Positions 23,661 through 33,391 of a DNA stretch of 64,000 nucleotides are shown here, piece by piece. The translations under genes and the position numbers were made by a program. The stretch lies in NCBI GenBank assembly GCA_013343275.1, contig CP046106.1, positions 496,001 through 560,000 of the forward strand. The letters run 5' to 3'. Source of the DNA: Candidatus Nanohaloarchaea archaeon (GTDB lineage Archaea; Nanohalarchaeota; Nanosalinia; Nanosalinales; Nanosalinaceae). The notes below the pieces were generated by a model that was not told where the DNA came from, searched no databases, and saw only the letters and a program-made list of their open reading frames with translations. Each line of letters opens with the position of its first letter. Position 1 is the first letter of the stretch.

Positions 23661-25418
23661 ATGCCTCGCCAGCCAATTCTATCCGTACTCGGACACGTAG
23701 ACTCAGGTAAAACAACACTTCTAGACGACATCAGAGAATCAAAGATATGCGAAGGCGAGGCCGGCGGCATCACACAGATGATCGGGGCCACCGAAGTACC
23801 TATCGAAACACTCGAAGACGTATGCGGAGGCCTACTAGACCAGCTCGAAGCAGACATCACAATTCCCGGCCTTTTATTCATTGACACACCAGGTCACGCA
23901 GCATTCTCATCGCTCCGAAAACGCGGGGGATCAATCAGCGACATCGCAGTAGTAGTAATTGATATAGAAGACGGTGTGCAGCCACAGACAGAAGAGGCCC
24001 TGGAAATACTGCAGGAAACCAATACACCATTTGTAGTAGCTCTAAACAAGATAGATAAGCTAAACGGATGGAGAAGCGAGAAAGAACTCTTCACCCAGAA
24101 CATTCAGCTTCAGCAGGACCACGTACAGCAACAGCTAGATGAAAAAATATACGAACTGATGGGCGAACTCAACGAGTACGATGTAGTAGCCGACAGATTC
24201 GACCGAGTCGACAACTTCCAGCAGAAAGCCGCAATGGTACCTATCTCCGCGAAGACCGGAGAAGGAATCCCTGAACTACTGATGGTGATCGCAGGCCTCA
24301 GCCAGAACTACCTGGCCGACGAACTAGAAATACACGAAGGAATGGGCCGCGGCACAGTACTTGAAGTATCACAGGAGAAAGGTCTTGGTACAACCATCGA
24401 TGTAATCCATTACGACGGCGTGATTAACAAATCGGATAAACTGGTGTACGGGACTGCCGGAGGTGTAAAAGTTACTGATATCCGAGCTCTACTTGAGCCA
24501 AGGCCTCTACAGGAAATCCGTGAAGACAAACAGTACAACGAAGTTGAGTCCGTCCATCCAGCATCAGGTGTGAAGATCTCGGGCAAGGACCTGGAAGGTA
24601 TAATAGCAGGAGCTCCGATCCGAGCCTGCAGCGAAGAAGAACTTGGAGAGGCCAAGCAGGAGGTAGAGGACGAGCTGGAAGCCGTAGAGTTCGAGACCAA
24701 GACACACGGCGTTGTAGTCAAGGCAGATTCCCTGGGCTCCCTAGAAGCTCTGATGCGTGTGGTGGAGGAAAGCGATATAATGGTGCAGAAAGCTGAAGTA
24801 GGCCCTATCAACAAGGGAGACGTTGTTGATGTGCAGAACGAGGAGGAAGAGAATCAGGCTATCTTCGCATTCAACACCGGAATGACTGATCAGGGAGAGA
24901 CTGCGGTCAAAGACAAGGATATCAAGGTTTTCCAGAGCGACGTAATCTACGAGATAATAGACAGCTACACAGAATGGAAAGAAGAACTTGAGAGAGAAAG
25001 AAGAGAGGAGGCCCTATCGAATACTTCAAGACCTGCAAAGATACGTATCATGCCAGACCACGTATTCCGCAGCTCTAACCCTGCAGTAGTAGGGGTAGAG
25101 GTAGTTGAAGGGGTGCTCTCAACTGGCAGCAGCCTGATGGACGAAGAAGGCGACAGCATCGGCCGCGTAAAGAGCATACAGGAACAGCAGGAATCCATTG
25201 ACGAAGCCCATAAAGGAGATGAAGTTGCGGTATCGATCACAAACGCTACAGTGGGCCGGAACATCGAAGAAGGCGACATCCTGTACTCAGATATAACAGG
25301 TGAGGACTACCGGAAGCTTCAGGAACTTGAAGACCTGACAACCGCCGGCGAAGATAAAGTACTGGAAGATATCGTCGAGTTAAAGGACAGGAAGGACCCT
25401 CACTGGAAACTCGGATAA
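23661..25418 (+). CDS. infB: Translation initiation factor aIF5B
   Basis: GTPase that joins the ribosomal subunits at initiation. The 585-residue chain has G1 GHVDSGKT (11-18), G3 DTPGHAAF, G4 NKIDK, and G5-like SAKTGEGIPEL, then domain II (GRGTVLEV...GTTIDVIHYDG), domain III with VKADSLGSLEAL, and domain IV. No intein interrupts it. Starts at ATG 23,661 after a promoter-like CTTATAAAAATTC (about 23,619). Confidence 0.95.
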   Translation: MPRQPILSVLGHVDSGKTTLLDDIRESKICEGEAGGITQMIGATEVPIETLEDVCGGLLDQLEADITIPGLLFIDTPGHAAFSSLRKRGGSISDIAVVVIDIEDGVQPQTEEALEILQETNTPFVVALNKIDKLNGWRSEKELFTQNIQLQQDHVQQQLDEKIYELMGELNEYDVVADRFDRVDNFQQKAAMVPISAKTGEGIPELLMVIAGLSQNYLADELEIHEGMGRGTVLEVSQEKGLGTTIDVIHYDGVINKSDKLVYGTAGGVKVTDIRALLEPRPLQEIREDKQYNEVESVHPASGVKISGKDLEGIIAGAPIRACSEEELGEAKQEVEDELEAVEFETKTHGVVVKADSLGSLEALMRVVEESDIMVQKAEVGPINKGDVVDVQNEEEENQAIFAFNTGMTDQGETAVKDKDIKVFQSDVIYEIIDSYTEWKEELERERREEALSNTSRPAKIRIMPDHVFRSSNPAVVGVEVVEGVLSTGSSLMDEEGDSIGRVKSIQEQQESIDEAHKGDEVAVSITNATVGRNIEEGDILYSDITGEDYRKLQELEDLTTAGEDKVLEDIVELKDRKDPHWKLG

Positions 25419-25452
25419 CACGCTAATATTTCTTGAGGCCCAAACATGGTAC

Positions 25453-26631
25453 ATGGGATACGGCAAACTCGCAAAAGGAATAAGTGAAGACGAGGCCCGA
25501 CGAAAGCTGGAGAAAGTGATGCCCAGCCAGGAGAGAAAGAAGAAATTCCACGGGGCCTCCCCGCCAAGCGTTTTCATCGGATCACACAACTATCCCAAGG
25601 TCAACACCGGTATCCTCTCACCACAGCACGTCGGCAGCTCGGAGATGATGGACTCGCCAGACAACTGGTACAGCGAGAACTACTCGATAGAGAAGATAGC
25701 CTCGTTGAGAACTTCTCTGGTCAACTCGAAAAAACAGCTGAAAGTACAGAACACCGACAACTTCGTAGACAATACCAGAGAGATCGCGATGGCCTCAGAT
25801 CCCGTTGACATCGAGGTAGAACTAGATAAAAAACCTGGCGCATCGATCAGCGGAGGCCGTGTCAAACCTGTTTCTGCCAGCGGCGACATCAAAGAGTTCC
25901 TGCTGGGAGAGAATCCCTCAGTTGAGAAACAGGTGGAGAAAAAGTTCTACGACACTGATGTGAAGGCCGAAACCGCGGTAGAAGAGTTGACAGATAAAGG
26001 AATCGATGTATACAAGATCCAGCAATCGCTTTCAACCGGGATGCTGGGCCAGGAAGACAACAGGAAACTTGTGCCTACGCGCTGGGGCATCACAGCTTCT
26101 GACGACATGGTATCGAAGAAGATCCGTTCGCAGGTGAAAAACTACCAGGAGCTGGGCGAAATCCGTTACTTCAATAACGAATACGTTGGGAACGATTTCC
26201 ACATTTTTCTGATTCCTGGTCGCTGGGAGTACGAGCTTATAGAGCTGAAAAGGCCTGGATCTGTCTGGAACGCTGCGGAAAACACCTATATTGCTCAGAA
26301 CTACGAGCCTTTCCAGGGCCGAACACAGTACGCCGATGAGACAGCAGGCGCCTTCTACGCTGCAAGGCTTGGTGCTCTAGAGTACCTCAACAGTATAAAC
26401 CGTCAGGCCAAAGTACTGATACTAAGAGATGTCAGCCCCGAGTACTGGGCGCCTCTAGGAGTCTGGGTGATCCGCGAAACCGTCCGAAACGGCTTCGATG
26501 AGTACCGAGAGATAGACTCCTTCCAGCAGGTCAAAAAGATGATTGGAAGCGAGTTCAAATTCCTGTACCACCGACTGAAGAACAAAAGCAAGATGCTTGG
26601 CTCCCGGCAGGCCTCCCTCTCAAACTTCTAA
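25453..26631 (+). CDS. nreA: DNA repair protein NreA-like with PCNA-binding-like tail
   Basis: A 392-residue archaeal Nre-family protein (DUF650/DUF651) linked to repair of DNA damage. Family stretches: FHGASPPSVFIGSHNYPKVNTGILSP near residue 33, DPVDIEV, LVPTRWGITASDD near 212, and WEYELIELKRPGSVWN. The last residues, RQASLSNF, give Q-x-x-L-x-x-F, a near-match to the PIP box that the haloarchaeal NreA uses to bind PCNA, though the second aromatic residue is missing. It follows aIF5B by 34 bases. Confidence 0.87.
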   Translation: MGYGKLAKGISEDEARRKLEKVMPSQERKKKFHGASPPSVFIGSHNYPKVNTGILSPQHVGSSEMMDSPDNWYSENYSIEKIASLRTSLVNSKKQLKVQNTDNFVDNTREIAMASDPVDIEVELDKKPGASISGGRVKPVSASGDIKEFLLGENPSVEKQVEKKFYDTDVKAETAVEELTDKGIDVYKIQQSLSTGMLGQEDNRKLVPTRWGITASDDMVSKKIRSQVKNYQELGEIRYFNNEYVGNDFHIFLIPGRWEYELIELKRPGSVWNAAENTYIAQNYEPFQGRTQYADETAGAFYAARLGALEYLNSINRQAKVLILRDVSPEYWAPLGVWVIRETVRNGFDEYREIDSFQQVKKMIGSEFKFLYHRLKNKSKMLGSRQASLSNF

Positions 26632-26640
26632 AAGCAGTAT

Positions 26641-27579
26641 CTACTCTTTCTCCACGTTTTCAGCCTGTGTAAGATCGTTGTAGACCAGTAAGCTATAGTA
26701 CCTGAAGAATGTTACTGCTGGACCGTTCAGGAAGTAAACTATCCCTCCTACCCAGATCAATAGCCCTATAAGCACTGCTACCAGAGCCAGAGGCTTGAAA
26801 ATAAGATACATCACAAACGCCAACAGGCCTACAGGTATTATCAGCAGTAAGACAAAGAGTAACGAGGCCGTACCTATTGCTATCTGAACCATAAGTCCTA
26901 TGACCATTTTAACTACGAAGTAGAGGCCTAGCTGTCTCCACTCATCGATGGCTACTTGGTAGAGATCTCTCCAGGATGCGATAACTCCCTGCTCCTTCTC
27001 TATCATGAATAACGGGATGAAGTCAGCTGTAAACTGGAAGAAAACCACCGCTGCAATCACAAACACTACTGCAAGCGGCAAAGTGACGATAAGCGATAGC
27101 GGTGTTATTGCCAGAGGCAGTACAAGTAATCCTGCCGCTGCGATAAATGCAATTATTACGGCGATTTCAAAGGTAAATAGATGGAGCCCGTTGAATAAAT
27201 GCTTTCTGAAGTTCTCTCTAATACGGATTTCGTCGTCGAGAAGGGATTGATAGTATACAAAGCTGAATACTGCTTTCAAAAGACCGAAGACCAGGCCTAT
27301 ACCTATAGCAGCTGCCAGAGCAATTAAGATAATGGCCGCTGTGCTGAATCCATAGATACCGGACTGGCCAATATCAGATCCGGAAATTATATCCTGACCT
27401 GCGTCAAAATCATCTGAGTCAGAGAAACTGCCTCCAGGAGATGCACCGGGAAAAGCCACTCCGCCGACAAAGAAGGCCATAACTGCGATCTTAGCCCATA
27501 GCTTCCAGTCAAAAGGTAGCAGAAGCTCTCGAGTTCTTTTCGCTGCCTCCTCGATCTCCTGGAGCGCATACCATGCCAT
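26641..27579 (-). CDS. Polytopic membrane protein, unknown function
   Basis: A 312-residue protein with about six long hydrophobic segments (e.g. AVIIAFIAAAGLLVLPLAITPL, LLFVLLLIIPVGLLAFVMYLIF). An amphipathic N-terminal helix (ALQEIEEAAKRTRELLLPFDWKLW) is followed by a Gly/Ser/Asp-rich external loop (GASPGGSFSDSDDFDAG). It resembles DUF7544-type proteins of haloarchaea in layout, but I do not claim a specific family. Convergent with NreA, divergent from XPD. Confidence 0.7.
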   Translation of the reverse strand: MAWYALQEIEEAAKRTRELLLPFDWKLWAKIAVMAFFVGGVAFPGASPGGSFSDSDDFDAGQDIISGSDIGQSGIYGFSTAAIILIALAAAIGIGLVFGLLKAVFSFVYYQSLLDDEIRIRENFRKHLFNGLHLFTFEIAVIIAFIAAAGLLVLPLAITPLSLIVTLPLAVVFVIAAVVFFQFTADFIPLFMIEKEQGVIASWRDLYQVAIDEWRQLGLYFVVKMVIGLMVQIAIGTASLLFVLLLIIPVGLLAFVMYLIFKPLALVAVLIGLLIWVGGIVYFLNGPAVTFFRYYSLLVYNDLTQAENVEKE

Positions 27580-27662
27580 GTTAGAACTAATAGGTAGACT
27601 ATGTTAAAACATTTTCTGCTGGCTGAAAGCCCTTAAATCAGTCAGCATCCCTCCAGTAATAC

Positions 27663-29504
27663 ATGGATCTTTTCCCATTCGAGCAAGTAAGGGACCGCCA
27701 GGACGAACTGGTAGAGGCCTCGGAACAGGCACTTGAAGATGAAAGCAATCTCGTAGCCCACGCACCGACGGGCCTCGGAAAGACAGCAGCAACAGTAACA
27801 CCTGCAATCGAGAAAGCACGCGAACAGGACAAGAAAGTATTCTTCCTCACACCACGGCACAGCCAGCACCAGATAGCGCTCGAAACAGTAAGAAAAATGA
27901 ACGAAAGGCACGGAGAAAATATAATTTCAGTAGACCTCATCGGGAAAGACCATCTATGTGAGGCCGACATCTCTACACGCGGAGGAGAAGGCCCGGACTG
28001 CCCACGCCACGACAACACCTTCAAAGACAACCATGAACTAACGACCCAGGCCCAGAGAAAACTGAAAGAGGTCAAACACCAGAATCTTTCAGCTGGAGAG
28101 ATGAAACAGGCCTGCGATAAAGTATGTGCCTACTCTCTTTCAATGCAACTGGCAGCTGACGCCGACCTGGTAATTGCAGACTACTTCCACATCTTCCATC
28201 CCGGAGTCCGCGAGGCCGTACTTGAAAACGCAGATATCAACCTGGAGGACTGTATACTTATCGTAGACGAGGCCCACAACATGCCTTCTCGGACCCGTTC
28301 GCTGTTTACATACTCTCTTTCGATGCCGAATATCAAGCGTGCGATCACAGAGGCAGAGACATTCGGCTACTACTCGGAACAGGAGAACCTTGACCAGTTG
28401 AAACGTGTTGTTTCGCGGATGGCAAACGAAAAGCTCTCCCAGACCGAACAGGACTCTACAATGAAGAAAGACGACCTGGTCGATAGCATCGACAACTTCC
28501 ACGACTACGAGGATATGGTCAAGGATATGGAGAATGTCGCAGAAGAAGTCGAGGAGGAACAGGAACGTAGCTACTGCGCGCAGATCGCAGAGTTCCTCAG
28601 GGCCTGGGAAGAAGGAGAAGACAACGGCTTCGTCCGCGTCATCAAAAGAGAGTACTCTCAGGGCAGTCAGACACTGAAAATCAAGTACTCATGTCTGGAT
28701 CCACAGATCTCAAGCAAGAAACCTCTGAACAAGGCCCACTCCTCGATCCTGATGTCAGCAACACTGACACCTCAGGAGATGTACGTACAGCTACTGGGCC
28801 TGGAAGAAGATAAGACTGAGACTAGAGCTTTTAAGTCGCCGTTCCCGGAGGAGAACGAGCTGGATCTTGTTATACCTACGTTGACAACAAAGTACGAGGA
28901 GCGAGGAGACTCTATGTGGCAGAAATACGCATGGTATCTGTCCAAATCCTTTGAGGCAGTTGACGGCAACTGTGGGGTTTTCTTCCCGAGCTACGCCATG
29001 ATGAACAAGGTCAAACCTCTGATAGAGGAGCACAGCGACAGGAAAATATTTATCGAGGAGAGGAAAGCAGACAAGGATGAGAAGCAGGACCTTCTGGACA
29101 AGTTCGCGGACAGGAAAGAAGCCGGCGACTCCGTGCTTCTTGGAGTAGCAGCAGGATCTTTCGGAGAAGGAGTGGACTTCCCGGGCGAAGTCCTGAAAGC
29201 AGTTTTTATAGTAGGCCTTCCATTGCAGCGGCCTGACCTTGAGACCAAGGAGCTGATAGATTTCTACGACGAGAAATTCGGAAAAGGATGGGACTATGGA
29301 TACAGCTATCCCGCCATGAACCGGGCGATACAGGCCGCAGGAAGATGTATACGTTCCTCAACAGACGAAGGCGTGATCGTTTACATGGATGAGCGGTATG
29401 AGTGGAGTAACTACCGGAAGGTCTTCCCTGACGACAAGAAACTTGTATCAACACGCGCACCATGGAAAGAGATAAACGAATTCTTCAGCAAAAACAGAAA
29501 CTAG
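27663..29504 (+). CDS. XPD/Rad3-like DNA helicase with Fe-S cluster
   Basis: 5'-3' helicase of nucleotide excision repair type, 613 residues. Walker A APTGLGKT (34-41), DEAHN box (in VDEAHNMPSR, near 206), four Cys at 99, 113, 151 and 155 for a 4Fe-4S cluster, and motif VI QAAGRCIRS. All four cluster Cys are present, so it depends on the Suf genes nearby. Its stop overlaps a convergent gene by CTAG (29,501-29,504). Confidence 0.92.
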   Translation: MDLFPFEQVRDRQDELVEASEQALEDESNLVAHAPTGLGKTAATVTPAIEKAREQDKKVFFLTPRHSQHQIALETVRKMNERHGENIISVDLIGKDHLCEADISTRGGEGPDCPRHDNTFKDNHELTTQAQRKLKEVKHQNLSAGEMKQACDKVCAYSLSMQLAADADLVIADYFHIFHPGVREAVLENADINLEDCILIVDEAHNMPSRTRSLFTYSLSMPNIKRAITEAETFGYYSEQENLDQLKRVVSRMANEKLSQTEQDSTMKKDDLVDSIDNFHDYEDMVKDMENVAEEVEEEQERSYCAQIAEFLRAWEEGEDNGFVRVIKREYSQGSQTLKIKYSCLDPQISSKKPLNKAHSSILMSATLTPQEMYVQLLGLEEDKTETRAFKSPFPEENELDLVIPTLTTKYEERGDSMWQKYAWYLSKSFEAVDGNCGVFFPSYAMMNKVKPLIEEHSDRKIFIEERKADKDEKQDLLDKFADRKEAGDSVLLGVAAGSFGEGVDFPGEVLKAVFIVGLPLQRPDLETKELIDFYDEKFGKGWDYGYSYPAMNRAIQAAGRCIRSSTDEGVIVYMDERYEWSNYRKVFPDDKKLVSTRAPWKEINEFFSKNRN

Positions 29505-29887
29505 AAAGGTGCGGAAAACTCCATCTCATAGACAGTAAGGCCAGCAACATCTTTCTCCCTTAACTCTGTATCAATAGCTTCATCAAGACTCTGCATAACC
29601 TCAGGCCATCTATCGCCCTCAAACTGGAAAACAGCTCTACGAGAAGTCCCGGAAAGAATTTCTTGGTCGCTGTTGACCGGTCCAGCGAGACTGAAATCAA
29701 AGTAAAGATCATCCAGCTCGTATTCATAACCAGACTCAATCTCGGATCTATCAGAATTCAGAACTCTGTATTCAGGCCTTCCATCCAGAGAATCCAGGAT
29801 ATACTCGTTTACAGCTGCGGCCATCTCATCGATATCATTTCTCCACAGCTCCTCCACCGAGTACTTCGTGTCAACAACCTGGGTCAT
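29501..29887 (-). CDS. Uncharacterised acidic protein
   Basis: A 128-residue protein with alternating strand and helix stretches (YRVLNSDRSEIESGYEYELDDLYFDFSLAGP; WPEVMQSLDEAIDTELRE). It has no known domain. Stop codon shared with the XPD gene in CTAG. ATG 29,887 is divergent from the RibL-like gene at 29,969. Confidence 0.55.
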   Translation of the reverse strand: MTQVVDTKYSVEELWRNDIDEMAAAVNEYILDSLDGRPEYRVLNSDRSEIESGYEYELDDLYFDFSLAGPVNSDQEILSGTSRRAVFQFEGDRWPEVMQSLDEAIDTELREKDVAGLTVYEMEFSAPF

Positions 29888-29968
29888 ACAAAGAGAATAA
29901 CCGCAAAAAGATTAAACACCTCGCAAAAACTTGAAGCTGTAATAAATCTATCCTGACAAAGAACAAAC

Positions 29969-30361
29969 ATGACGAAAGTAATGGCCCAGGGAACATTCGA
30001 CATCCTCCATCCAGGCCACCTGCACTACCTGCAGAAATCAGCAGAGCTAGGAGAAAACCTGGTAGTAGTAATAGCAAGAGACTCACGCGTAGAAGACAAA
30101 GGCCTGCATTTCACCGAAGAGGAGAGGAGGGAGATGGTTAACGCCCTGAAACCTGTAGACAAGGCCATTCTTGGAAGCGAAGGAGATATCTACTCCACTG
30201 TACAGCAAGTCGATCCCGATACAATAACACTTGGCTACGACCAGGATCACAGCGAGGAAGAAGTCAGAGAAATGGCAGAAAAAGCTACAGGCCACGAAGT
30301 AAAAGTTAAAAGAATTTCAGGCCTTGAAGATTACTCCTCCAGCAACATCAGGGACTCCTAG
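29969..30361 (+). CDS. ribL: FAD synthase-like cytidylyltransferase family protein
   Basis: A 130-residue Rossmann nucleotidyltransferase: GTFDILHPGHLHYLQ with the HxGH catalytic motif near residue 14, VVVIARDSRVEDKG, and EERREMVNALKPVDKAILGSE. The ISGLEDYSSSNIR end matches the ISSTxI-type motif. Archaeal relatives include RibL (FAD synthase) and glycerol-3-phosphate cytidylyltransferase; the IARD and short length fit RibL best. Stop overlaps the next gene in CTAG. Confidence 0.85.
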   Translation: MTKVMAQGTFDILHPGHLHYLQKSAELGENLVVVIARDSRVEDKGLHFTEEERREMVNALKPVDKAILGSEGDIYSTVQQVDPDTITLGYDQDHSEEEVREMAEKATGHEVKVKRISGLEDYSSSNIRDS

Positions 30362-30708
30362 AAACTCTCGACTTCCCTGTATATAGCCTTGTAGATCGCT
30401 TCAGTGAAATTCTCATACTCTTCAGATCTTTCCTCTGGCCTTATCGTGAAACCTGTTCCATAATTTTCTGAGAGAACAGGAGCAACTTCGAAACCTAATA
30501 TCTTATCCTGAAGATCTCTATTTTCAAGTACGTAACCAGTATATCCTTCCGAAAGAGACTCTGTCTTCTCCAGGCCTGTATTAAGGCCTTCTATTTCACC
30601 GTAGATATCCGCTGCTTCTTCCAAGATTTCTTCTATCCAGAATTCTTCGCTACCCTCCAAATGAGAGGTCTCCAGCATCTGGCCATAAGTACTTTCCTCT
30701 ACTGACAT
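30358..30708 (-). CDS. Uncharacterised acidic protein
   Basis: A 116-residue protein, mostly helical at the ends with a beta-rich centre (YTGYVLENRDLQDKILGFEVAPVLSENYGTGFTI). No domain recognised. It is a convergent partner of the RibL-like gene, sharing CTAG at 30,358-30,361. Confidence 0.55.
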   Translation of the reverse strand: MSVEESTYGQMLETSHLEGSEEFWIEEILEEAADIYGEIEGLNTGLEKTESLSEGYTGYVLENRDLQDKILGFEVAPVLSENYGTGFTIRPEERSEEYENFTEAIYKAIYREVESF

Positions 30709-30785
30709 TTTCGGCAGTTATACACATCAAGAAGGCTGCATTTAAAATATCAGGATTTAAAGATTTAGGCCCACCTAACTTTACT

Positions 30786-32186
30786 ATGAGCGAAGAGGAA
30801 ATCCAGAAGAACCAGGAGAAATTCGACCACATAACAGACGCAGAAATCAGCTACGACTCCGGAAAAGGCCTTTCAGAGGAAACAGTCCGGAAGATCTCCG
30901 AGGAGAAAGATGAGCCAGAATGGATGCTGAAAAAGCGTTTACAGGCCTACGACCACTTCAAGAGGAGGCCTATGCCAGACTGGGGTCCAGACCTTTCCGA
31001 TCTTGATTTCTCCGAGATCACTCCTTTCATGGTTGCAGAAGGAGACCAAGCTGACTCATGGGAAGACGTACCTGACGAAATCAAAGATACTTTCGACAAG
31101 CTCGGCATTCCTGAGGCCGAGAAAGAAGCACTTTCCGGCGTTGGAGCTCAGTACGAGTCCGAAGTTGTCTACCAGAATATGAAAGAGGAATGGGAGGAGA
31201 AAGGCGTTATCTTCTGCGACATGGACGAAGCAGTCCAGGAACACGAAGATCTAGTTAAAGAATACTTCATGAACAAATGTGTCCCACCGCAAGACAATAA
31301 ATTTGCGGCCCTACACGGCGCAGTATGGTCAGGAGGATCATTCGTCTACGTTCCAGAAGGCGTAGAAGTCGAGATACCGGTACAGGCCTACTTCAGGATG
31401 AACTCCAAAGGAATGGGGCAGTTCGAACATACTTTGATCATCGCGGAGAAGAACTCTAAGGTTCACTATATTGAAGGATGTTCCGCGCCGCAATATACCA
31501 GAAACAATCTACACTCCGGCTGTGTGGAGGTTTTCGTAGGTGAAGATGCTCACGTGCAGTACTCGACCGTCCAGAACTGGTCCAAGAACACGTACAATCT
31601 GAACACGAAAAGAGCAAAGGTCCAGTCCAACGGAACCATGGAATGGGTCTCCGGAAGTATGGGATCGAAAGTCACGATGCTTTACCCTTCCAGCCATCTA
31701 AACGGAGAAGGTGCACGCGCAAACCACATCTCCATCGCATATGCCGGAGATGACCAGGATATCGATACAGGTGCCAAAGTAGTACACAATGCGGAAAACA
31801 CCAAATCGACGATCGAATCCAAGTCTATCTCACAGGGAAGCGGGAGAACAAACTATAGAGGCCTTGTAAGAGTGTCTGAAGGAGCATCAGGCTCAAAAAC
31901 AAGTATCGAATGTGACGCACTGATGTTCGACGAAGAAGCAACCTCCGATACAGAACCATACATAGAACTGAAGGAAGACGACGTAGAAGTCGCCCACGAA
32001 GCTACAGTCGGAAAGATCGGCGACGAAGAGATCCATTACATGATGTCGAGAGGAATCGAGGAAGAGGAGGCCAAGGAGATGATCGTGAGAGGATTCATCG
32101 AACCTATCGCAAAAGAACTACCTCTTGAATACGCAGTCGAGTTGAACAGGTTAATTCAACTCGAAATGGAGGGCTCTCTAGGCTAG
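30786..32186 (+). CDS. sufB: Fe-S assembly scaffold protein SufB
   Basis: Core scaffold on which Fe-S clusters are built. The 466-residue chain has the Suf core: LHGAVWSGGSFVYVPEGVEVEIPVQAYFRMNS, HYIEGCSAPQYTRNNLHSGCVEVFV with the conserved Cys, and the C-terminal beta-helix (SRGIEEEEAKEMIVRGFIEP). The Cys-Glu pair in SIECDALMF is the cluster assembly site. SufD follows directly; SufS, SufU and SufC are at 41.7-44.4 kb. Confidence 0.95.
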   Translation: MSEEEIQKNQEKFDHITDAEISYDSGKGLSEETVRKISEEKDEPEWMLKKRLQAYDHFKRRPMPDWGPDLSDLDFSEITPFMVAEGDQADSWEDVPDEIKDTFDKLGIPEAEKEALSGVGAQYESEVVYQNMKEEWEEKGVIFCDMDEAVQEHEDLVKEYFMNKCVPPQDNKFAALHGAVWSGGSFVYVPEGVEVEIPVQAYFRMNSKGMGQFEHTLIIAEKNSKVHYIEGCSAPQYTRNNLHSGCVEVFVGEDAHVQYSTVQNWSKNTYNLNTKRAKVQSNGTMEWVSGSMGSKVTMLYPSSHLNGEGARANHISIAYAGDDQDIDTGAKVVHNAENTKSTIESKSISQGSGRTNYRGLVRVSEGASGSKTSIECDALMFDEEATSDTEPYIELKEDDVEVAHEATVGKIGDEEIHYMMSRGIEEEEAKEMIVRGFIEPIAKELPLEYAVELNRLIQLEMEGSLG

Positions 32187-32195
32187 GTGATAACA

Positions 32196-33272
32196 GTGAA
32201 ATTAGAAAAAGTAAGAAAAGACGCTTCAGAGAAGATCGAAGAACTGGATAACCCGGAATCCATCAGAACACCCGGCAGAACATGGACCAGATATCCAGAA
32301 GTTTCACCGGAAGAAAGCGAGGTAGAACCCGGAATTGAGACAGAAGGAGAAGTAAAAGTTCTTCAGGGCGGAAAAGCAGTAAGTGAAGCGGGAGAAAAAC
32401 TTTTTGATGCAGTAAAATTCGATGAAGACAAACTTACAGCAGTTCATGCCGCCAATCTAAACTCTGTAATCTACATCAGGTCTGAAGGAGAGGCAGAAGT
32501 AAAGATAACTTACGAAGACGAAGCCGATACATTCGCACACGTCGTAGTAGACGCAGAGAAAAACTCGGAACTAACTTTAACTGAAGAATTCAGGAATAAA
32601 GGCCTTCTCACATCGATCAACGAAGTATACGTTGGAGAAAACGCCACAGTAAATTACGGCGCAGTAGAGGCCTCGGATTCCGAACTAACTTACTCTAGAA
32701 GAAAGGCTGTCGTCGGAGATTACGGAACCATAAACTGGTTGAACTCTCAGTTTACTGGAGATCTAAAGAGGACGAAGATAGAAACAGTTCTGAAAGGCGA
32801 CGGCTCGGAGACTGAAAAATTAGCTGTCTGGTATCCGACAGGCGAACAGCACAACGACATCTCAATGCATGCCTACCATTACGGAGAGAATACACGGTGT
32901 CAGATGGACTCTCGTGCAGTAGTAGACGACGAAGCACGTTCAGTTTACGAAGGCCTTCAGCACGTCGGCGATCGCGCAGACGAGACCCAGAGCTTCCAGG
33001 ACGAATCAGTTCTTATGCTGAGCGACAAATGTGAAGTCGATGCCTCGCCAAAACTGATGATCAACGATCCTAACGTAGAGGCCTCACACGCAGCAAGCGC
33101 CGGAAATCTTCCGGAAAAGGAGCTGCATTATCTAAAGTCTAGAGGCCTTACAGAGGATCAGGCCCGGAGACTGATCGTTAAAGGTTACTTTGAGCCTGTA
33201 ATTGGAGACATTTCGCTTCCAGAGTTGAAGGAAAGTATCCGTGAGGAAGTAACGAAGAAACTGGCCAAATAA
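32196..33272 (+). CDS. sufD: Fe-S assembly protein SufD
   Basis: Pairs with SufB and SufC in the SufBC2D complex. From GTG 32,196 (MKLEKVRKDA), which has AGGTGAT four bases upstream, 358 residues; an in-frame GTG at 32,187 directly behind the SufB stop is the alternative but would use the ribosome-binding site. The SufD core beta-helix is seen in NSVIYIRSEG...AHVVVDAEKNSELTL and the C-terminal LKSRGLTEDQARRLIVKGYFEPVI; SufD His and Ser residues replace the SufB Cys. Immediately follows sufB. Confidence 0.93.
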   Translation: MKLEKVRKDASEKIEELDNPESIRTPGRTWTRYPEVSPEESEVEPGIETEGEVKVLQGGKAVSEAGEKLFDAVKFDEDKLTAVHAANLNSVIYIRSEGEAEVKITYEDEADTFAHVVVDAEKNSELTLTEEFRNKGLLTSINEVYVGENATVNYGAVEASDSELTYSRRKAVVGDYGTINWLNSQFTGDLKRTKIETVLKGDGSETEKLAVWYPTGEQHNDISMHAYHYGENTRCQMDSRAVVDDEARSVYEGLQHVGDRADETQSFQDESVLMLSDKCEVDASPKLMINDPNVEASHAASAGNLPEKELHYLKSRGLTEDQARRLIVKGYFEPVIGDISLPELKESIREEVTKKLAK

Positions 33273-33337
33273 AAGGCCTTTAACTTCTATCTTTGGTTTT
33301 TTGTAAAATTTCTTCTAGAGATTTGGAGTAAAGTATG

Positions 33338-33372
33338 CTTTACATTTTTAAATGTCAAGGGCACTTTACATT
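33338..33372 (+). promoter_or_regulatory. Promoter with palindromes and direct repeats before DUF2178-like operon
   Basis: GTAAAG-tatg-CTTTAC (33,328-33,343), the palindrome ACATTT-tt-AAATGT (33,342-33,355, over the TATA-like TTTTTAAAT), and two copies of CTTTACATT (33,338-33,346 and 33,364-33,372), 26 bases apart. The ATG is at 33,392. These look like operator sites, perhaps for the XRE regulator encoded at 34,651. No gene lies in 33,273-33,391. Confidence 0.5.
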
Positions 33373-33391
33373 CTGTGATCAGGTGTTTACA

